Counted from the first letter of the stretch, positions 18,117 to 27,645 are shown. The stretch is 39,142 bases of DNA from Spirochaetota bacterium (GCA_016932015.1 JAFGDQ010000053.1:1-39142); one strand, 5' to 3'. The notes: generated by a model not told the origin, from the sequence alone. Translations and numbers: made by a program.

Positions 18117-18888
18117 ATATTACCACTAATCCTGTCACAGCTTATGAATTTAAGCCTGAATATAAAACACATCAGATGTTCTGGAAACAAATCTGTAACG
18201 TCCTAAAATACACGGATGGGCTTTTAATTCTCCATTAAGGCCGGAAAATCAGCAGTAATTAAGAAGTTACGAAAGGAACTAACAATTATTGCCATTGATC
18301 AATCTTTAAAACTTTAAATGCGTTTCCCGTCAATATAAAAAATTCCGGTTTATTATTAATAATTGAAACTATTCAGCTACAGTTTCTCAAGTAAGAATAA
18401 TTTAATATATACGTAGTAAATATAAACTCATTCTTTATAAATACTTCATTTTTTTATGTGTTATACTATACTCAGGTTGAATGACTTTTTACTTAAAAAA
18501 AACGGCAATTTCTATTAAATATATAATCATTATACACAAGAAGATCAAATGTATAAATCAAAAAAATATAAAAATCATTCTTCAGCTGCTTCTTATTTTA
18601 TTTGTTATACCTGCAGGTATAACAATATTTAAAATATTCAAACGGATAATATATCCGGAATTAATCAAAAGCTGCATCAGCAGATTAAAGAAAACATTTT
18701 TTCTTAATTATAAGCTTATCATTTCTTGATATACCATTCCTAAATATTAATTATAACATATCAAACTGATACAGAAACCGGAGTGCCTGCCCGGTTAAAC
18801 CGGAAACGAAAACAATTTACGCAAAAGGCCAAACGGCTACTGTATATACAGAAGCAAATATATAAAGCAATCGGGACAAAAGGAAAAA
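18117..18888. other. 772-base AT-rich gap with a perfect palindrome
   Basis: This divergent region lies between the DUF2062 gene and the glycosyltransferase gene. It holds a weak 82-codon frame (18481-18729) that I do not accept as a gene, the 24-bp palindrome at 18602-18625, and small dyads just before the glycosyltransferase (CCGG-ttaaa-CCGG at about 18793-18806 and GTATATAC near 18842). No RNA gene was recognised. Confidence 0.5.
18602..18625. promoter_or_regulatory. Perfect 24-bp palindrome, possible operator
   Basis: TTGTTATACCTG is followed at once by its exact reverse complement, with no spacer. Such a long dyad without a loop suits a dimeric DNA-binding protein better than an RNA hairpin. 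It lies about 265 bases before the glycosyltransferase start. No regulator gene is adjacent. Confidence 0.45.
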
Positions 18889-20019
18889 ATGAAGACTATT
18901 TTTTACAGCATGGCAGGAGAAGGCAGAGGGCATGCCACCAGAGTAAGAGGACTTATTGAAGACCTGAAAAAGGATAACAGAATAATACTATATGCCCCGG
19001 ACCAGGCCTATGATCTTCTTGAGCCTGTATACAATAGCAGCGATGTCCTTGTAAAAAAAATCCCCGGACTGCACTGGGCTTACGATAAAAATAAAAAACT
19101 GAATTATGCCGCATCGGTTACGAACGCATTAAGATATATAAAAGAGCTTCCCGGTGTTGTAAAGCACCTGAGCAGAGATATCGATCATTATAATCCTGAT
19201 CTTATTATTTCTGACTTTGATCCTGCTTTGCCGAGAGCGGCTAAGCAATGCGGACGCTCCTTTATAAGCTTTGACCATCAGCATTTTCTGACAGCATATG
19301 ATCTTGGTGCTCTTCCGCTGCATCTCAGGTCAAAGGCATCATTTATGGCGCCCGCTGTTGACCTGATCTACACAGGCCAGGAAGATACAATAGTATCATC
19401 CTTCTATTTCCCGCCCCTGAAAAAAGGATATAAGAATATTAAGCAAATCGGTGTTTTAATCAATAAAGAAATAACTGAAATTACTCCCGAACACGGAGAT
19501 TATCTTACAGTATATCTCAGGCGCTTTGCGTCCCGGAGCCTGATCAAAGCTCTTTCCGGATGCGGGTATCCTGTAAAGGTTTACGGGCTCGGGAAACTTA
19601 AGAACATGCGCAACATAGAATTTTGCGAAATTGATTTCTTCCGTTTCATTGAAGATCTTGCAGGAGCAAAAGCTTTAATGACAACTGCCGGCAATCAGGT
19701 AGTCGGAGAAGCGCTTTACCTTAACAAACCGGTTCTTGCAATTCCGGAACCCGGAAACTTTGAGCAGGAAATAAACGCCTATTTTCTTAAAGATACCGGA
19801 GCGGGAGAAATGACAGACATGGAAAATATTACCACTCAATCATTAAAGGAATTCCTTAATTTAAGTGAAGTTTACAGAAAAAATATAAACAGCCGAAGAG
19901 TCTGCGGCAACAATGACGCGGTAAGAATAATTAATAGCCATCTTAACAAATCAGACGCGCACCAGTTTCAAATTCCGCGTACTGTACTTAACAGCACAGG
20001 AGCAGGAGCTGCGATTTGA
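18889..20019 (+). CDS. GT-B glycosyltransferase (MJ1255/GT28-like)
   Basis: This 376-residue protein has the N-terminal motif FYSMAGEGRGHATRVRG found in the MJ1255-type and MurG/GT28-related glycosyltransferases. It also has a C-terminal nucleotide-sugar half with LMTTAGNQVVGEALYLNKPV and AIPEPGNFEQEINA. It probably transfers a sugar from a nucleotide donor to a lipid or other acceptor at the inner membrane. AAAGGA lies upstream of the ATG. The downstream radical SAM gene starts within its stop codon (TTGA overlap), so the two products are likely made together. The acceptor is unknown. The frame runs through cleanly, with no sign of damage. Confidence 0.82.
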   Translation: MKTIFYSMAGEGRGHATRVRGLIEDLKKDNRIILYAPDQAYDLLEPVYNSSDVLVKKIPGLHWAYDKNKKLNYAASVTNALRYIKELPGVVKHLSRDIDHYNPDLIISDFDPALPRAAKQCGRSFISFDHQHFLTAYDLGALPLHLRSKASFMAPAVDLIYTGQEDTIVSSFYFPPLKKGYKNIKQIGVLINKEITEITPEHGDYLTVYLRRFASRSLIKALSGCGYPVKVYGLGKLKNMRNIEFCEIDFFRFIEDLAGAKALMTTAGNQVVGEALYLNKPVLAIPEPGNFEQEINAYFLKDTGAGEMTDMENITTQSLKEFLNLSEVYRKNINSRRVCGNNDAVRIINSHLNKSDAHQFQIPRTVLNSTGAGAAI

Positions 20020-21110
20020 AACGAATATACAAATACCCTGTCACAGTATACAGAAACAAAAAAAATCTTTCAGACTTTCCAAGGTTCCTGACATTCATTG
20101 TTACTTTCAGATGCAATGCCCGCTGCATTATGTGCGATTCATGGAAGAAAGAAAAACATAATGAACTTACCGCTGAACAAATCAAACAAGCTTTCCTGAA
20201 ACTGCCGAAACTCGACGCAGTGAGATTAAGCGGAGGAGAGCCTTTTTTGAGAAAGGATTTCCCGGATATTTTTGAATCCGCGGACAGAATACTGAAACCT
20301 TTTTCTTTTTTTATATCCACAAACGGATTTTTAACGGACAGAATAATTGATTTCTGCGCCGGAAGAAATAAAAAGACAAGGCTGAATATTGTAATTTCGC
20401 TGGACGGATATAAAGAAAAACACGATTCAGTAAGAGGCACAGCAGGAGCATGGGACAAGGCAGTCCGGACTGTAAAAGAACTTACGAAATACAAAAAACA
20501 ATTCAACTGCAGGATAATTGTAAATCAGACTATTGTTGATGAAGAATGTATTGACCATTACAGTAAACTTCATGATTATCTTAAACAATACGGCATAACA
20601 AATAACATTGTTATGGCTGATCTCGCTACAGCTACGTATAAAAGTGAAGCAGGCTCAGTGATTATAAATGACGACGTAAAAAAAGATAAAATGTATGTGA
20701 ATATTTCAGCGGACAGACTTTATAAATTTTTCATGGATTTTAAACGAGACCTTTCGAAAAAATCCTTATTTGAAAAAGCAGCAAAAGAATACTATATAGA
20801 AGGAATAAACAACAGAATTATACATAATAAAAAAAATCCCAATCCCGGATGTGTAGCCCTGAATTCACACCTCAGGCTTCTGCCTGACGGAAGTATTCCG
20901 GTATGCCAGTTCAACAGCAATACAATCGGTAATTTGTCAGAACAGTCATTCAATGAAATATGGAATAGTGATCTCAGGAAAAAATACAGGAACTGGGTCA
21001 GCAAATGCCCCGGATGCTGGGCGGAATGCGAGATACTTCCGAATGCTGTTTATTCTGGAAGTCTTGCGGGGCATATTCTTTTACCAAAGCTCAACCGGTT
21101 GAAAAAATAA
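20016..21110 (+). CDS. Radical SAM enzyme with SPASM-like C-terminal domain
   Basis: This 364-residue enzyme has the radical SAM cluster motif CNARCIMC (Cys33, Cys37, Cys40) and the SAM-binding LSGGEPFLR. A later Cys-rich region (PGCVALNSHLRLLPDGSIPVC, then SKCPGCWAECE) probably holds an auxiliary iron-sulfur cluster, as in SPASM/twitch proteins. Such enzymes modify peptides, sugars or cofactors. It starts at TTG (20016), overlapping the stop of the glycosyltransferase, with AGGAG 6 bases upstream. No small precursor peptide gene is evident next to it, so a role with the glycosyltransferase in a modified envelope glycan or lipid is as likely as RiPP maturation. Confidence 0.87.
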   Translation: MKRIYKYPVTVYRNKKNLSDFPRFLTFIVTFRCNARCIMCDSWKKEKHNELTAEQIKQAFLKLPKLDAVRLSGGEPFLRKDFPDIFESADRILKPFSFFISTNGFLTDRIIDFCAGRNKKTRLNIVISLDGYKEKHDSVRGTAGAWDKAVRTVKELTKYKKQFNCRIIVNQTIVDEECIDHYSKLHDYLKQYGITNNIVMADLATATYKSEAGSVIINDDVKKDKMYVNISADRLYKFFMDFKRDLSKKSLFEKAAKEYYIEGINNRIIHNKKNPNPGCVALNSHLRLLPDGSIPVCQFNSNTIGNLSEQSFNEIWNSDLRKKYRNWVSKCPGCWAECEILPNAVYSGSLAGHILLPKLNRLKK

Positions 21111-21201
21111 TACAATTATTTGAATAATAAAAATACCGGAAGAATTTACTTCTGATGGAAAAGAATTCAAAAAAAATCATACTGCCTCAAATAAAAAATG
21201 T

Positions 21202-21238
21202 CCTTCTCCGAAGGCGGGGAAGATGATTTCGGAGAAGG
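21202..21238. terminator. Intergenic hairpin between convergent genes
   Basis: CCTTCTCCGAA (21202-21212) and its reverse complement (21228-21238) flank a 15-base loop. It lies about 90 bases after the radical SAM stop and about 100 bases before the end of the convergent acyltransferase gene. There is no T-run, so it is either a bidirectional terminator of unusual form or a small palindromic element. Confidence 0.45.
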
Positions 21239-21338
21239 CACAATAAATCCGGAATACTACGCTCCTGCAGAAAACAACGCGTTTAAGTATCAGCAACTGT
21301 CAGCGTTTTCGATTTTTGTGAAAGTAAATATATAATAA

Positions 21339-22199
21339 TCACGACATTGTTACTCTTGAGACATATGCCTGATCAAGCTGCTTAACATTAAGGAATGTAA
21401 AATAGTCATAGCAGTGAAAATCGGGGTCGTAAATAGGCTCTCCGCATATTTTTGCTCCTGCGGAAATATATCCTTTTACAAGGCCCGGAAGGAAACGCTG
21501 AGAAAGAAGATATTCTTTTCTTTCGCTGCTTTCAATCTGCATCATGTAAAGGTCAAGATCCTTTATCCTGTATTTCTTTCTAGGGTAAACCATCATATTT
21601 TCACTTTCAATAAAATGAGAATCTCTAAGAAATTTGTATAACTGCGCTGCGAAATTATCCCCGGGAAGAGTAACGCTTGAACAGCCGAAAAGATAATCCG
21701 CATAAATCGCCTTCATATACTTTATAAGCCCTGTCCATAAAAGAGACAGTATGGTTCCGTTTCTGTATTCCTTTTTGATACAGGCCCGCCCCAGTTCAAC
21801 CTTGATTCCCGGAAGCGTCATAATGTTGTAAATATCAAATTCTTTTTCCGAATAAAATGAAGTGGAAAACAGATTGGAATTAAGCCTGTACGTTCCAATA
21901 ACCTTGCCAGTAAAGTTGTCAATCAGCAGTAAATGATCGGAATAAATATCATATTCATCAATATCAAAATCGCCTGCTCCGGTTTTGTTGTTGAGTTCTT
22001 CAAGAAATATTTCAGTCCGCAGCCTTATAGCGTCCATAACATCTACGTTTGAAGCTGCTGTCTTCACAGTGTAGTTTTCATTCCGGAAATAAATCTTTAT
22101 CTTCTGGCTGAACCCTTTAATTTCAAAGAAATCCCTGACTGTTATTCCATAGTCATCCGTATGCTGAAAATCATATAATACTGAATCAGTAACGATCAT
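21339..22199 (-). CDS. GNAT-type N-acyltransferase, OlsB/hemolysin-like
   Basis: This protein belongs to the Acetyltransf_5 (OlsB-like) group, which transfers an acyl chain from acyl-ACP to an amine, as in ornithine or glycine lipid synthesis. The pattern is clear: RLRTEIFLEEL, a middle DHLLLIDNFTGKVIGTYRL, LPGIKVELGRACIKKEYRNG, and later LFGCSSVTLPGD. The open frame begins upstream at 22289, but the ATG at 22199 (MIVTDSVLYDF) has AGAGAGG 6 bases upstream, so the protein is 286 residues. It lies alone on the minus strand inside a plus-strand envelope region. The OlsF-type second acyltransferase domain is absent. The product lipid is unknown. Confidence 0.8.
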   Translation of the reverse strand: MIVTDSVLYDFQHTDDYGITVRDFFEIKGFSQKIKIYFRNENYTVKTAASNVDVMDAIRLRTEIFLEELNNKTGAGDFDIDEYDIYSDHLLLIDNFTGKVIGTYRLNSNLFSTSFYSEKEFDIYNIMTLPGIKVELGRACIKKEYRNGTILSLLWTGLIKYMKAIYADYLFGCSSVTLPGDNFAAQLYKFLRDSHFIESENMMVYPRKKYRIKDLDLYMMQIESSERKEYLLSQRFLPGLVKGYISAGAKICGEPIYDPDFHCYDYFTFLNVKQLDQAYVSRVTMS

Positions 22200-22561
22200 A
22201 TTATACCTCTCTTTAAATAATAAATTGTTATTATTTATTTCAGGAATCAGGCATCTCAAAATTCGGCCGCAAGTTCGCCTGAACATCAAATAACAGGTAC
22301 ATAATGCAGTCAGGTTTATGAAAATTAAATAAACCTGATATGAAATAATTATGAATTTAAAGAGCCTTCCAAAATAATTTTTTTTTTATCTTTTTCTTAT
22401 AATTTATTTATTACTCACAACTTTAATATAAACGCCCAAATTAAACAAGGAAGACTTTAAGGGAAGACTTACAGCCAGTAAATTAACTAAGAGTCTTACT
22501 TTAAGGAAGAACCTTTTCTTCAAAGAATCTTTTAAAAATAACAAATATACGCGGGTATAAA
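22200..22561. other. Divergent intergenic region
   Basis: This gap of about 360 bases lies between the OlsB-like gene and the hydrolase gene. It is very AT-rich. GGAAGACTT occurs twice (22449-22457 and 22462-22470), and either copy can pair with AGTCTT at 22492-22497. I see no gene or known RNA. Confidence 0.4.
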
Positions 22562-23593
22562 ATGATAGATATAATAAACGCCGGTAAATTTTTGTTTCAG
22601 CAGCAGTCCAGTATATTTCTTCCGGGAAATTCAGATGAAGAAATCCTGTATGAAAAAGAATTTGAATTCATGAGATTCTATCCAAAGGAGAGGTACAGGA
22701 ACAAACCGTCCGGCAGGAATGTTATACTTGCTGTACACGGAATGAGCCCTTACGGCAATAAAGACCAGCGGTTTATTAATGTGTGCAAATCTCTCGCCGG
22801 TTGCGGTTATACTGTAATTTCCCCGAAATATCCCCTGATACAGGATCTTAAAATAGATCCAGTGTCCATAGACAATATAGCTTCATCCATTGAATATATC
22901 ACCGGCCGTCCGGACATTTGCCCTGAAGCCAGATTATCAATTTTTACGGTTTCCTTTTCAGGAAGCCTGTGCCTTATGGCTGCATGCAGGGAAAATACCG
23001 CGGATAAAGTCAAATCAATATGCACAATCGGAGCTTTTCATGATATAGAAAACATCATTACCTATCTGCTGGAAAATCCGGAAAGCGACTCATACGGCAG
23101 ACTGATTGTACTTAGGAATTTTTTAAAATACGCAGTTGATGTTTCCGCGGAACTCGACACCGCGCTTAACATTGCAATTCAGGACAATTTCTACAATTAT
23201 GACCCTCCCCGTCTCAGGAGTTTCTTAAAAAATATTTCTCCAAAAGACAGGACAACACTGTCACGCCTCATGAACGACACTGACTACAGGACATATCTCT
23301 GGAAAATTATTGTCAACAATAAGGATATTTTAAATAAAAAAGAACAGCTGACTGTTGATACTCATATTGATAAATTAAAAGCTTCAATGCTGATAATACA
23401 CGGTACAGGAGATAATGTGATTCCTTATCAGGAATCGGTTCAGCTGCATAATATTCTGCAGGCTGAAGGCAAATCATCCAGGCTGATCCTGACTCCATTA
23501 CTCGGACACAGCAATCTTAAAGTGGATTTGAACATTCTGCCGGCTGTAATTGATCTTTTTAAAGGCCTGTCATATTTCTTCAAGGCAGCCTGA
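22562..23593 (+). CDS. Alpha/beta hydrolase
   Basis: This 343-residue serine hydrolase has an oxyanion-type segment VILAVHGMSPYGN, the nucleophile elbow SFSGS (Ser133), an acid residue in IIHGTGDNVIPY and the final His in LLGHSNLK. All three members of the catalytic triad are therefore present. No signal peptide is seen, so it is probably cytoplasmic. It may act on lipid or ester substrates, in keeping with the acyltransferase before it and the glycosyltransferase fusion after it, but that is inference. The ATG at 22562 has a poor Shine-Dalgarno site. A gap of 125 bases separates it from the PHP-GT gene. Confidence 0.85.
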   Translation: MIDIINAGKFLFQQQSSIFLPGNSDEEILYEKEFEFMRFYPKERYRNKPSGRNVILAVHGMSPYGNKDQRFINVCKSLAGCGYTVISPKYPLIQDLKIDPVSIDNIASSIEYITGRPDICPEARLSIFTVSFSGSLCLMAACRENTADKVKSICTIGAFHDIENIITYLLENPESDSYGRLIVLRNFLKYAVDVSAELDTALNIAIQDNFYNYDPPRLRSFLKNISPKDRTTLSRLMNDTDYRTYLWKIIVNNKDILNKKEQLTVDTHIDKLKASMLIIHGTGDNVIPYQESVQLHNILQAEGKSSRLILTPLLGHSNLKVDLNILPAVIDLFKGLSYFFKAA

Positions 23594-23718
23594 TCCTTTT
23601 ATTTAAGATTTCTTAACTTTTTCTTTAATATATTTTAACACACCCTGGTTATATAGATATCGGGAAACACGGAATATTAAATAATACAGGGAGGCCTGAT
23701 TAACAGGAGACTTAATTA

Positions 23719-26367
23719 ATGAAATTCAAAAAATTACTGCACAATGAAATTATAAGCGAACTTAACGAATTCACGAAGGAACAGCAGAACAGGTTCCCTT
23801 CAGATGAAATTTTAACAATAGACCTTCACTGCCATGACTACAACAGTAATGAACCTGATGAAATAATTGGCAGGCTGCTTACACTGCCCGAGTCATGGCA
23901 GGAAAGTGAATCACTGATCAACACCCTGAGACAGAACGGATGTAACGCATTAACAATCACAAATCATAACAATGCCCGTTCCTGCTACGAAATGCAGGAC
24001 AGGGGAGAGGACATTCTGACAGGAGCTGAATTCGCGTGCACGGTTCCTGATTTCAGTGTGGGAATTCATGTACTCGCCTACGGATTCACTCCTGAACAGG
24101 AAAGCAAACTGAATAAGTACAGATCCAGTATTTATAAATTTCAGGAATATACTTATGAGAATGATATTCCTACCATATGGGCGCATCCGCTTTATCATTA
24201 TAAATATAAGGACGCCCTTCCGCTTGATTTTTTTGATAAAATGCTTCTTCTTTTTGAAAGATATGAAGTGCTCAACGGCCAGCGCGATACATGGCAGAAC
24301 ATGCTTGTAAAGAACTGGATACAGGGTATTACTCCACAGACAATTGATGACATTGCAAAAAAAACCGGCATAAAACCGGATACATACTGCCGCAATCCGT
24401 ACCTGAAATCAATGGCAGGCGGATCTGACAGCCATATGGGAATCTTCGCAGGCCTTACGGGAACAAGAGTTCACGTCCAGGGACTGAAAGTAAAAAAAGA
24501 AACCATGAAAAACTCGGAGATGGTTCTTGAAGCGATAAAGGCAGGAAACCTTGCTCCTTTCGGAACGAATAACAGCAGTGAAAAAATGACTGTAACATTT
24601 CTGGATTATTTCTGCCAGGTCCCGATGCACCTGGAAGACCCGGGCCTTTTAAGACTGATCCTTCACAAGGGATCGCCCCTGCAAAAATTTCTGGCTTTTA
24701 TTGTAGGCAACGGATTTGCCGAACTTACAAGGCATAAAGTAACTGCAAAATTCCTGAAGGTTTTCCACGAATGCTTTACAGGCAATGTACCGGGACTGAA
24801 AGACCGGATAATAGTACCGAAAAATTACAGGCCTATCTTTAGTGAAGCCATAAAAATGGCTGAGACAAGAAAAAACAATCCTCCTGAATCAGTCAGGATT
24901 TTCGATGAAAGTATTTACAATATATTCAATCATCTAACCGAGCTTCTTGTACAGCGGTTAACTGCAAAATTTAAGAAAGTGGGAACTATAGATGAATTCA
25001 AATCCCTGAGACTGGAGGGGCTTATCAGATATTTTGAAGTTCCGAGTTTCATGAGGATGTATACAAAAACAAACAAAAAAAAGACCGGCAATATTCTTGA
25101 TTTCAATAAATTCATGGACGGGCTGCCGTTCCCTGCTCTTGCTTCAATTGTAATTTACTCTGCTTCATTTGTAAGTTCAAAGGTTTTATACAACAGCAGA
25201 GGTCTGTTAAAAAACTTTGCGAAAAAACTCGGCAAACTGGAACACCCTGAGCGTACTTTATGGTTCACGGATACTTTTGAGGATACAAACGGAGTTGCCC
25301 TTGTTCTTAAATCAATGCTTGCCGAAATTCAAAAGAAAGACCTGCCCATTGACATAATTGTTTGCAGCAGCACGCTTAAACCTGAAGACCATCTGATCGT
25401 TGTTCCGCCGGTCGCGGAATTTACTCTGCCGTTTTATCAGCAGCAGCCGGTCAGAATACCTAATATACTTGAAGTACACAGACTCTTCAAGGACGGGGAA
25501 TACGACAAAATCATAACTTCCACTGAAGGAGTTATGGGAATGATATCAATTTTACTGAAAAACGCCTACTCTGTACCTGCGTATTTTTACGTGCATACGG
25601 ACTGGATGACATTTATAAAAACCAATTTCAATGTTGACCAGCATGACCTTAACAGAATAAGAAGAATTCTCCGTGCATTTTATAAAAATTTTGACAAACT
25701 ATTTGTGCTTAACAGCGACCAGGAAAAATGGTTTCAAAGCAGTGCAATGGGTTTTGACAAATCGGATGTATTCCTTACGGCGCACTGGGCTAAAAACTAT
25801 TTTAAGCCTGTTGATATTGAAAAGAACATTGCCTTTGGTACAACAAACGGGGATCCTGTAATTCTTTTTGCAGGAAGGCTAAGTGAGGAAAAAGGAGTCA
25901 TGGAGCTGCCTGCTATCTACACAAAAATAAAGCAGGCTCATCCTGAAGCAAAAATAGCTCTTGCCGGACGTGGCCCCGCAGAAGAATCGCTGAAAGAAGC
26001 TATGCCGGACGCGATCTTTATGGGCTGGGTGGATCACAGCAAGCTTCCTGAAGTTTATTCAGCAGCAGACATTATGATTCTTCCCTCAAAGTTCGATACT
26101 TTCGGATGCGTTATTCTTGAAGCGCTCTCCTGCGGACTGCCGGTAGCAGCATATAACACGAAAGGCCCGAAAGATATTATTGAAGACGGAGTCAACGGTT
26201 TTCTTGCCAGATCAAAAACGCAGTTAGCCGATTTCATTATTTCATATCTGGATGACAGCAAAGCGAAGAAAAATTTCAGGAAAAAAGCTATTAAACGCGC
26301 TGAAAATTATAATGCTGACCTGATTATGAACCGTTTCCTTCATGATGCCGGAATAGAACTTAATTAA
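23719..26367 (+). CDS. PHP phosphoesterase-glycosyltransferase family 4 fusion
   Basis: This large two-domain protein has 882 residues. Residues about 33-250 form a PHP metal-dependent phosphoesterase: DLHCH (His37, His39), ITNHNN, GAEFAC, WAHPLYHY and GGSDSHMG near 233 supply the metal ligands. A helical linker of about 250 residues follows. A GT4 glycosyltransferase occupies about 511-880: LWFTDTFEDTNGVA, AGRLSEEKGVMELP, LAGRGPAEES, and PSKFDTFGCVILEALSCG, where Asp replaces the first Glu of the usual EX7E motif. No membrane segment is obvious. The combination suggests that one protein cleaves a phosphoester and transfers a sugar in the same glycolipid or glycan pathway. AGGAG precedes the ATG. 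The substrate is unknown. Confidence 0.9.
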   Translation: MKFKKLLHNEIISELNEFTKEQQNRFPSDEILTIDLHCHDYNSNEPDEIIGRLLTLPESWQESESLINTLRQNGCNALTITNHNNARSCYEMQDRGEDILTGAEFACTVPDFSVGIHVLAYGFTPEQESKLNKYRSSIYKFQEYTYENDIPTIWAHPLYHYKYKDALPLDFFDKMLLLFERYEVLNGQRDTWQNMLVKNWIQGITPQTIDDIAKKTGIKPDTYCRNPYLKSMAGGSDSHMGIFAGLTGTRVHVQGLKVKKETMKNSEMVLEAIKAGNLAPFGTNNSSEKMTVTFLDYFCQVPMHLEDPGLLRLILHKGSPLQKFLAFIVGNGFAELTRHKVTAKFLKVFHECFTGNVPGLKDRIIVPKNYRPIFSEAIKMAETRKNNPPESVRIFDESIYNIFNHLTELLVQRLTAKFKKVGTIDEFKSLRLEGLIRYFEVPSFMRMYTKTNKKKTGNILDFNKFMDGLPFPALASIVIYSASFVSSKVLYNSRGLLKNFAKKLGKLEHPERTLWFTDTFEDTNGVALVLKSMLAEIQKKDLPIDIIVCSSTLKPEDHLIVVPPVAEFTLPFYQQQPVRIPNILEVHRLFKDGEYDKIITSTEGVMGMISILLKNAYSVPAYFYVHTDWMTFIKTNFNVDQHDLNRIRRILRAFYKNFDKLFVLNSDQEKWFQSSAMGFDKSDVFLTAHWAKNYFKPVDIEKNIAFGTTNGDPVILFAGRLSEEKGVMELPAIYTKIKQAHPEAKIALAGRGPAEESLKEAMPDAIFMGWVDHSKLPEVYSAADIMILPSKFDTFGCVILEALSCGLPVAAYNTKGPKDIIEDGVNGFLARSKTQLADFIISYLDDSKAKKNFRKKAIKRAENYNADLIMNRFLHDAGIELN

Positions 26368-26590
26368 AGAGCATTAAAAAATATAAACAAATTTAATTCA
26401 AGATTTATAAACCGCTTATTGATCCTGTAATTATAAATAAATTATTAAAAATTATATGCTTATTAAATTTATAATTTATTTATCTTTAACTTATCGTCAT
26501 TATAAAATCCTGCTGATATTATCTGTAGTTAGAAAATTGTACTAAGCAATTAAGAACCCTGCTAAATGGAATCCGTATAAAGGAAAAAAT

Positions 26591-26902
26591 ATGAATTATA
26601 TAGTCAGTAAAGAAAAAGATCATTTCCTTATAAAAATGTCAGGAAAATTTAACAAAAACGCAACTTTCAATGTCAGGGAATTCCTGACTCCAATGCTGTC
26701 TCTGCCTAATCCAAAAATTGTAGTAGACCTCAGTGAACTGCCTGCAGGAAAAGACCTTGTTTACCAGGTTGGACTGCTAAATGCTTTCAGAAAAGAAGTA
26801 GATTTTGCAGGAGGCATATTCCAGATAAATTCCTTATCACCTGAAATGAAAAACTATTTCAGCCAGAACCGTCTTGATCACATTTTTGAAATGACAAACT
26901 AA
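26591..26902 (+). CDS. STAS-like protein lacking the phospho-acceptor serine
   Basis: This 103-residue protein has the STAS core KIVVDLSELPAGKDLVYQVG, but the place where an anti-sigma antagonist has D-S-S reads A-G-K-D. It therefore cannot be switched by serine phosphorylation in the classical way. AAAGGA precedes the ATG. It lies 14 bases before the metallo-beta-lactamase-fold gene, so the two are surely cotranscribed. It is probably a scaffold or a degenerate regulator. Compare the intact STAS protein at 16076-16384, which keeps the serine. Confidence 0.72.
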   Translation: MNYIVSKEKDHFLIKMSGKFNKNATFNVREFLTPMLSLPNPKIVVDLSELPAGKDLVYQVGLLNAFRKEVDFAGGIFQINSLSPEMKNYFSQNRLDHIFEMTN

Positions 26903-26916
26903 AAAAACAAGAGAAT

Positions 26917-27645
26917 ATGGAAACAAATATAGTAGAATTAAATCATAATATTTATCTTTTAAAAGGTTTTGATAATTCAAGCCACAGTTATGTAATAAAA
27001 GGTGACTACAGGAATATACTGATAGACTCAGGTCTTGATTCCTCGTTTCCTGTTTTGCAGGAACAATTACTTAAAATAGGCTTAAAGATAAGGGATGTTG
27101 ATATTATACTGAATACCCATGAACATTTTGATCATATAGGAGCAAACAGGTATTTTCAGAATCACTCACTCATTGCAGCGCACCGGTTTGCCGCAACTAA
27201 AATGAAATTTAACGATAAGTACGTCACATTATACAAGTCAGGGGACAGCAATGAAATATCGCTGCATGTTCATTTGTGGATGGAAAACAAAACCAGACTT
27301 GACCTTGGAAACTTTGTACTTGATATTATACATACACCGGGCCATACTTCCGGCTCAGTATGTATTTATGAACCTTCTTTAAAATGCCTGTTTACAGGAG
27401 ATACTTTATTCGCAGGCGGAGTACTTTCATACATCGCAGAATCAGGAAGCGTTGGAGATTACATAAACTCTATTATGACACTGAATACTTTAAATATAAA
27501 GGAAATATATCCGGGACACGGGAATATGTCCAGTAATCCCGGTGAAGATCTGAAAAACGCAGTACATAATGCAATGTGCTTTTTAAATAAAGATGAAAAA
27601 ACAAATATAACATATACGCTTACAAATGAAAAAAATAATTCATAG
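26917..27645 (+). CDS. Metallo-beta-lactamase-fold hydrolase
   Basis: This 242-residue protein has the metal-binding motif NTHEHFDHIG (His68, His70, Asp72, His73), HTPGHTSGSVCIY, FTGDTLFAGG and YPGHGN, all in order. It belongs to the glyoxalase II/RNase Z-like superfamily, and the actual substrate cannot be told. It lies between the STAS-like gene (14 bases) and the GH13 gene, whose start lies within its last 20 bases. This arrangement suggests one polycistronic mRNA. Confidence 0.86.
   Translation: METNIVELNHNIYLLKGFDNSSHSYVIKGDYRNILIDSGLDSSFPVLQEQLLKIGLKIRDVDIILNTHEHFDHIGANRYFQNHSLIAAHRFAATKMKFNDKYVTLYKSGDSNEISLHVHLWMENKTRLDLGNFVLDIIHTPGHTSGSVCIYEPSLKCLFTGDTLFAGGVLSYIAESGSVGDYINSIMTLNTLNIKEIYPGHGNMSSNPGEDLKNAVHNAMCFLNKDEKTNITYTLTNEKNNS

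Noticed and set aside
18481-18729. 82-codon frame in the gap before the glycosyltransferase
   Set aside because: Composition is dominated by Ile and Lys codons as expected from AT-rich DNA, there is no ribosome site or known family, and it runs through the 24-bp palindrome.
18781-18850. Cyclic di-GMP (GEMM) riboswitch before the glycosyltransferase
   Set aside because: ACGCAAA and a following GGCC-aaac-GGCT dyad recall the motif, but the first stem with its GNRA loop cannot be formed. ACGCAAA also occurs at about 16507 and 35699 in plain AT-rich DNA.
22200-22289. 30-residue N-terminal extension of the OlsB-like protein
   Set aside because: The ATG at 22199 has a good AGAGAGG, and the extension shows no family similarity.
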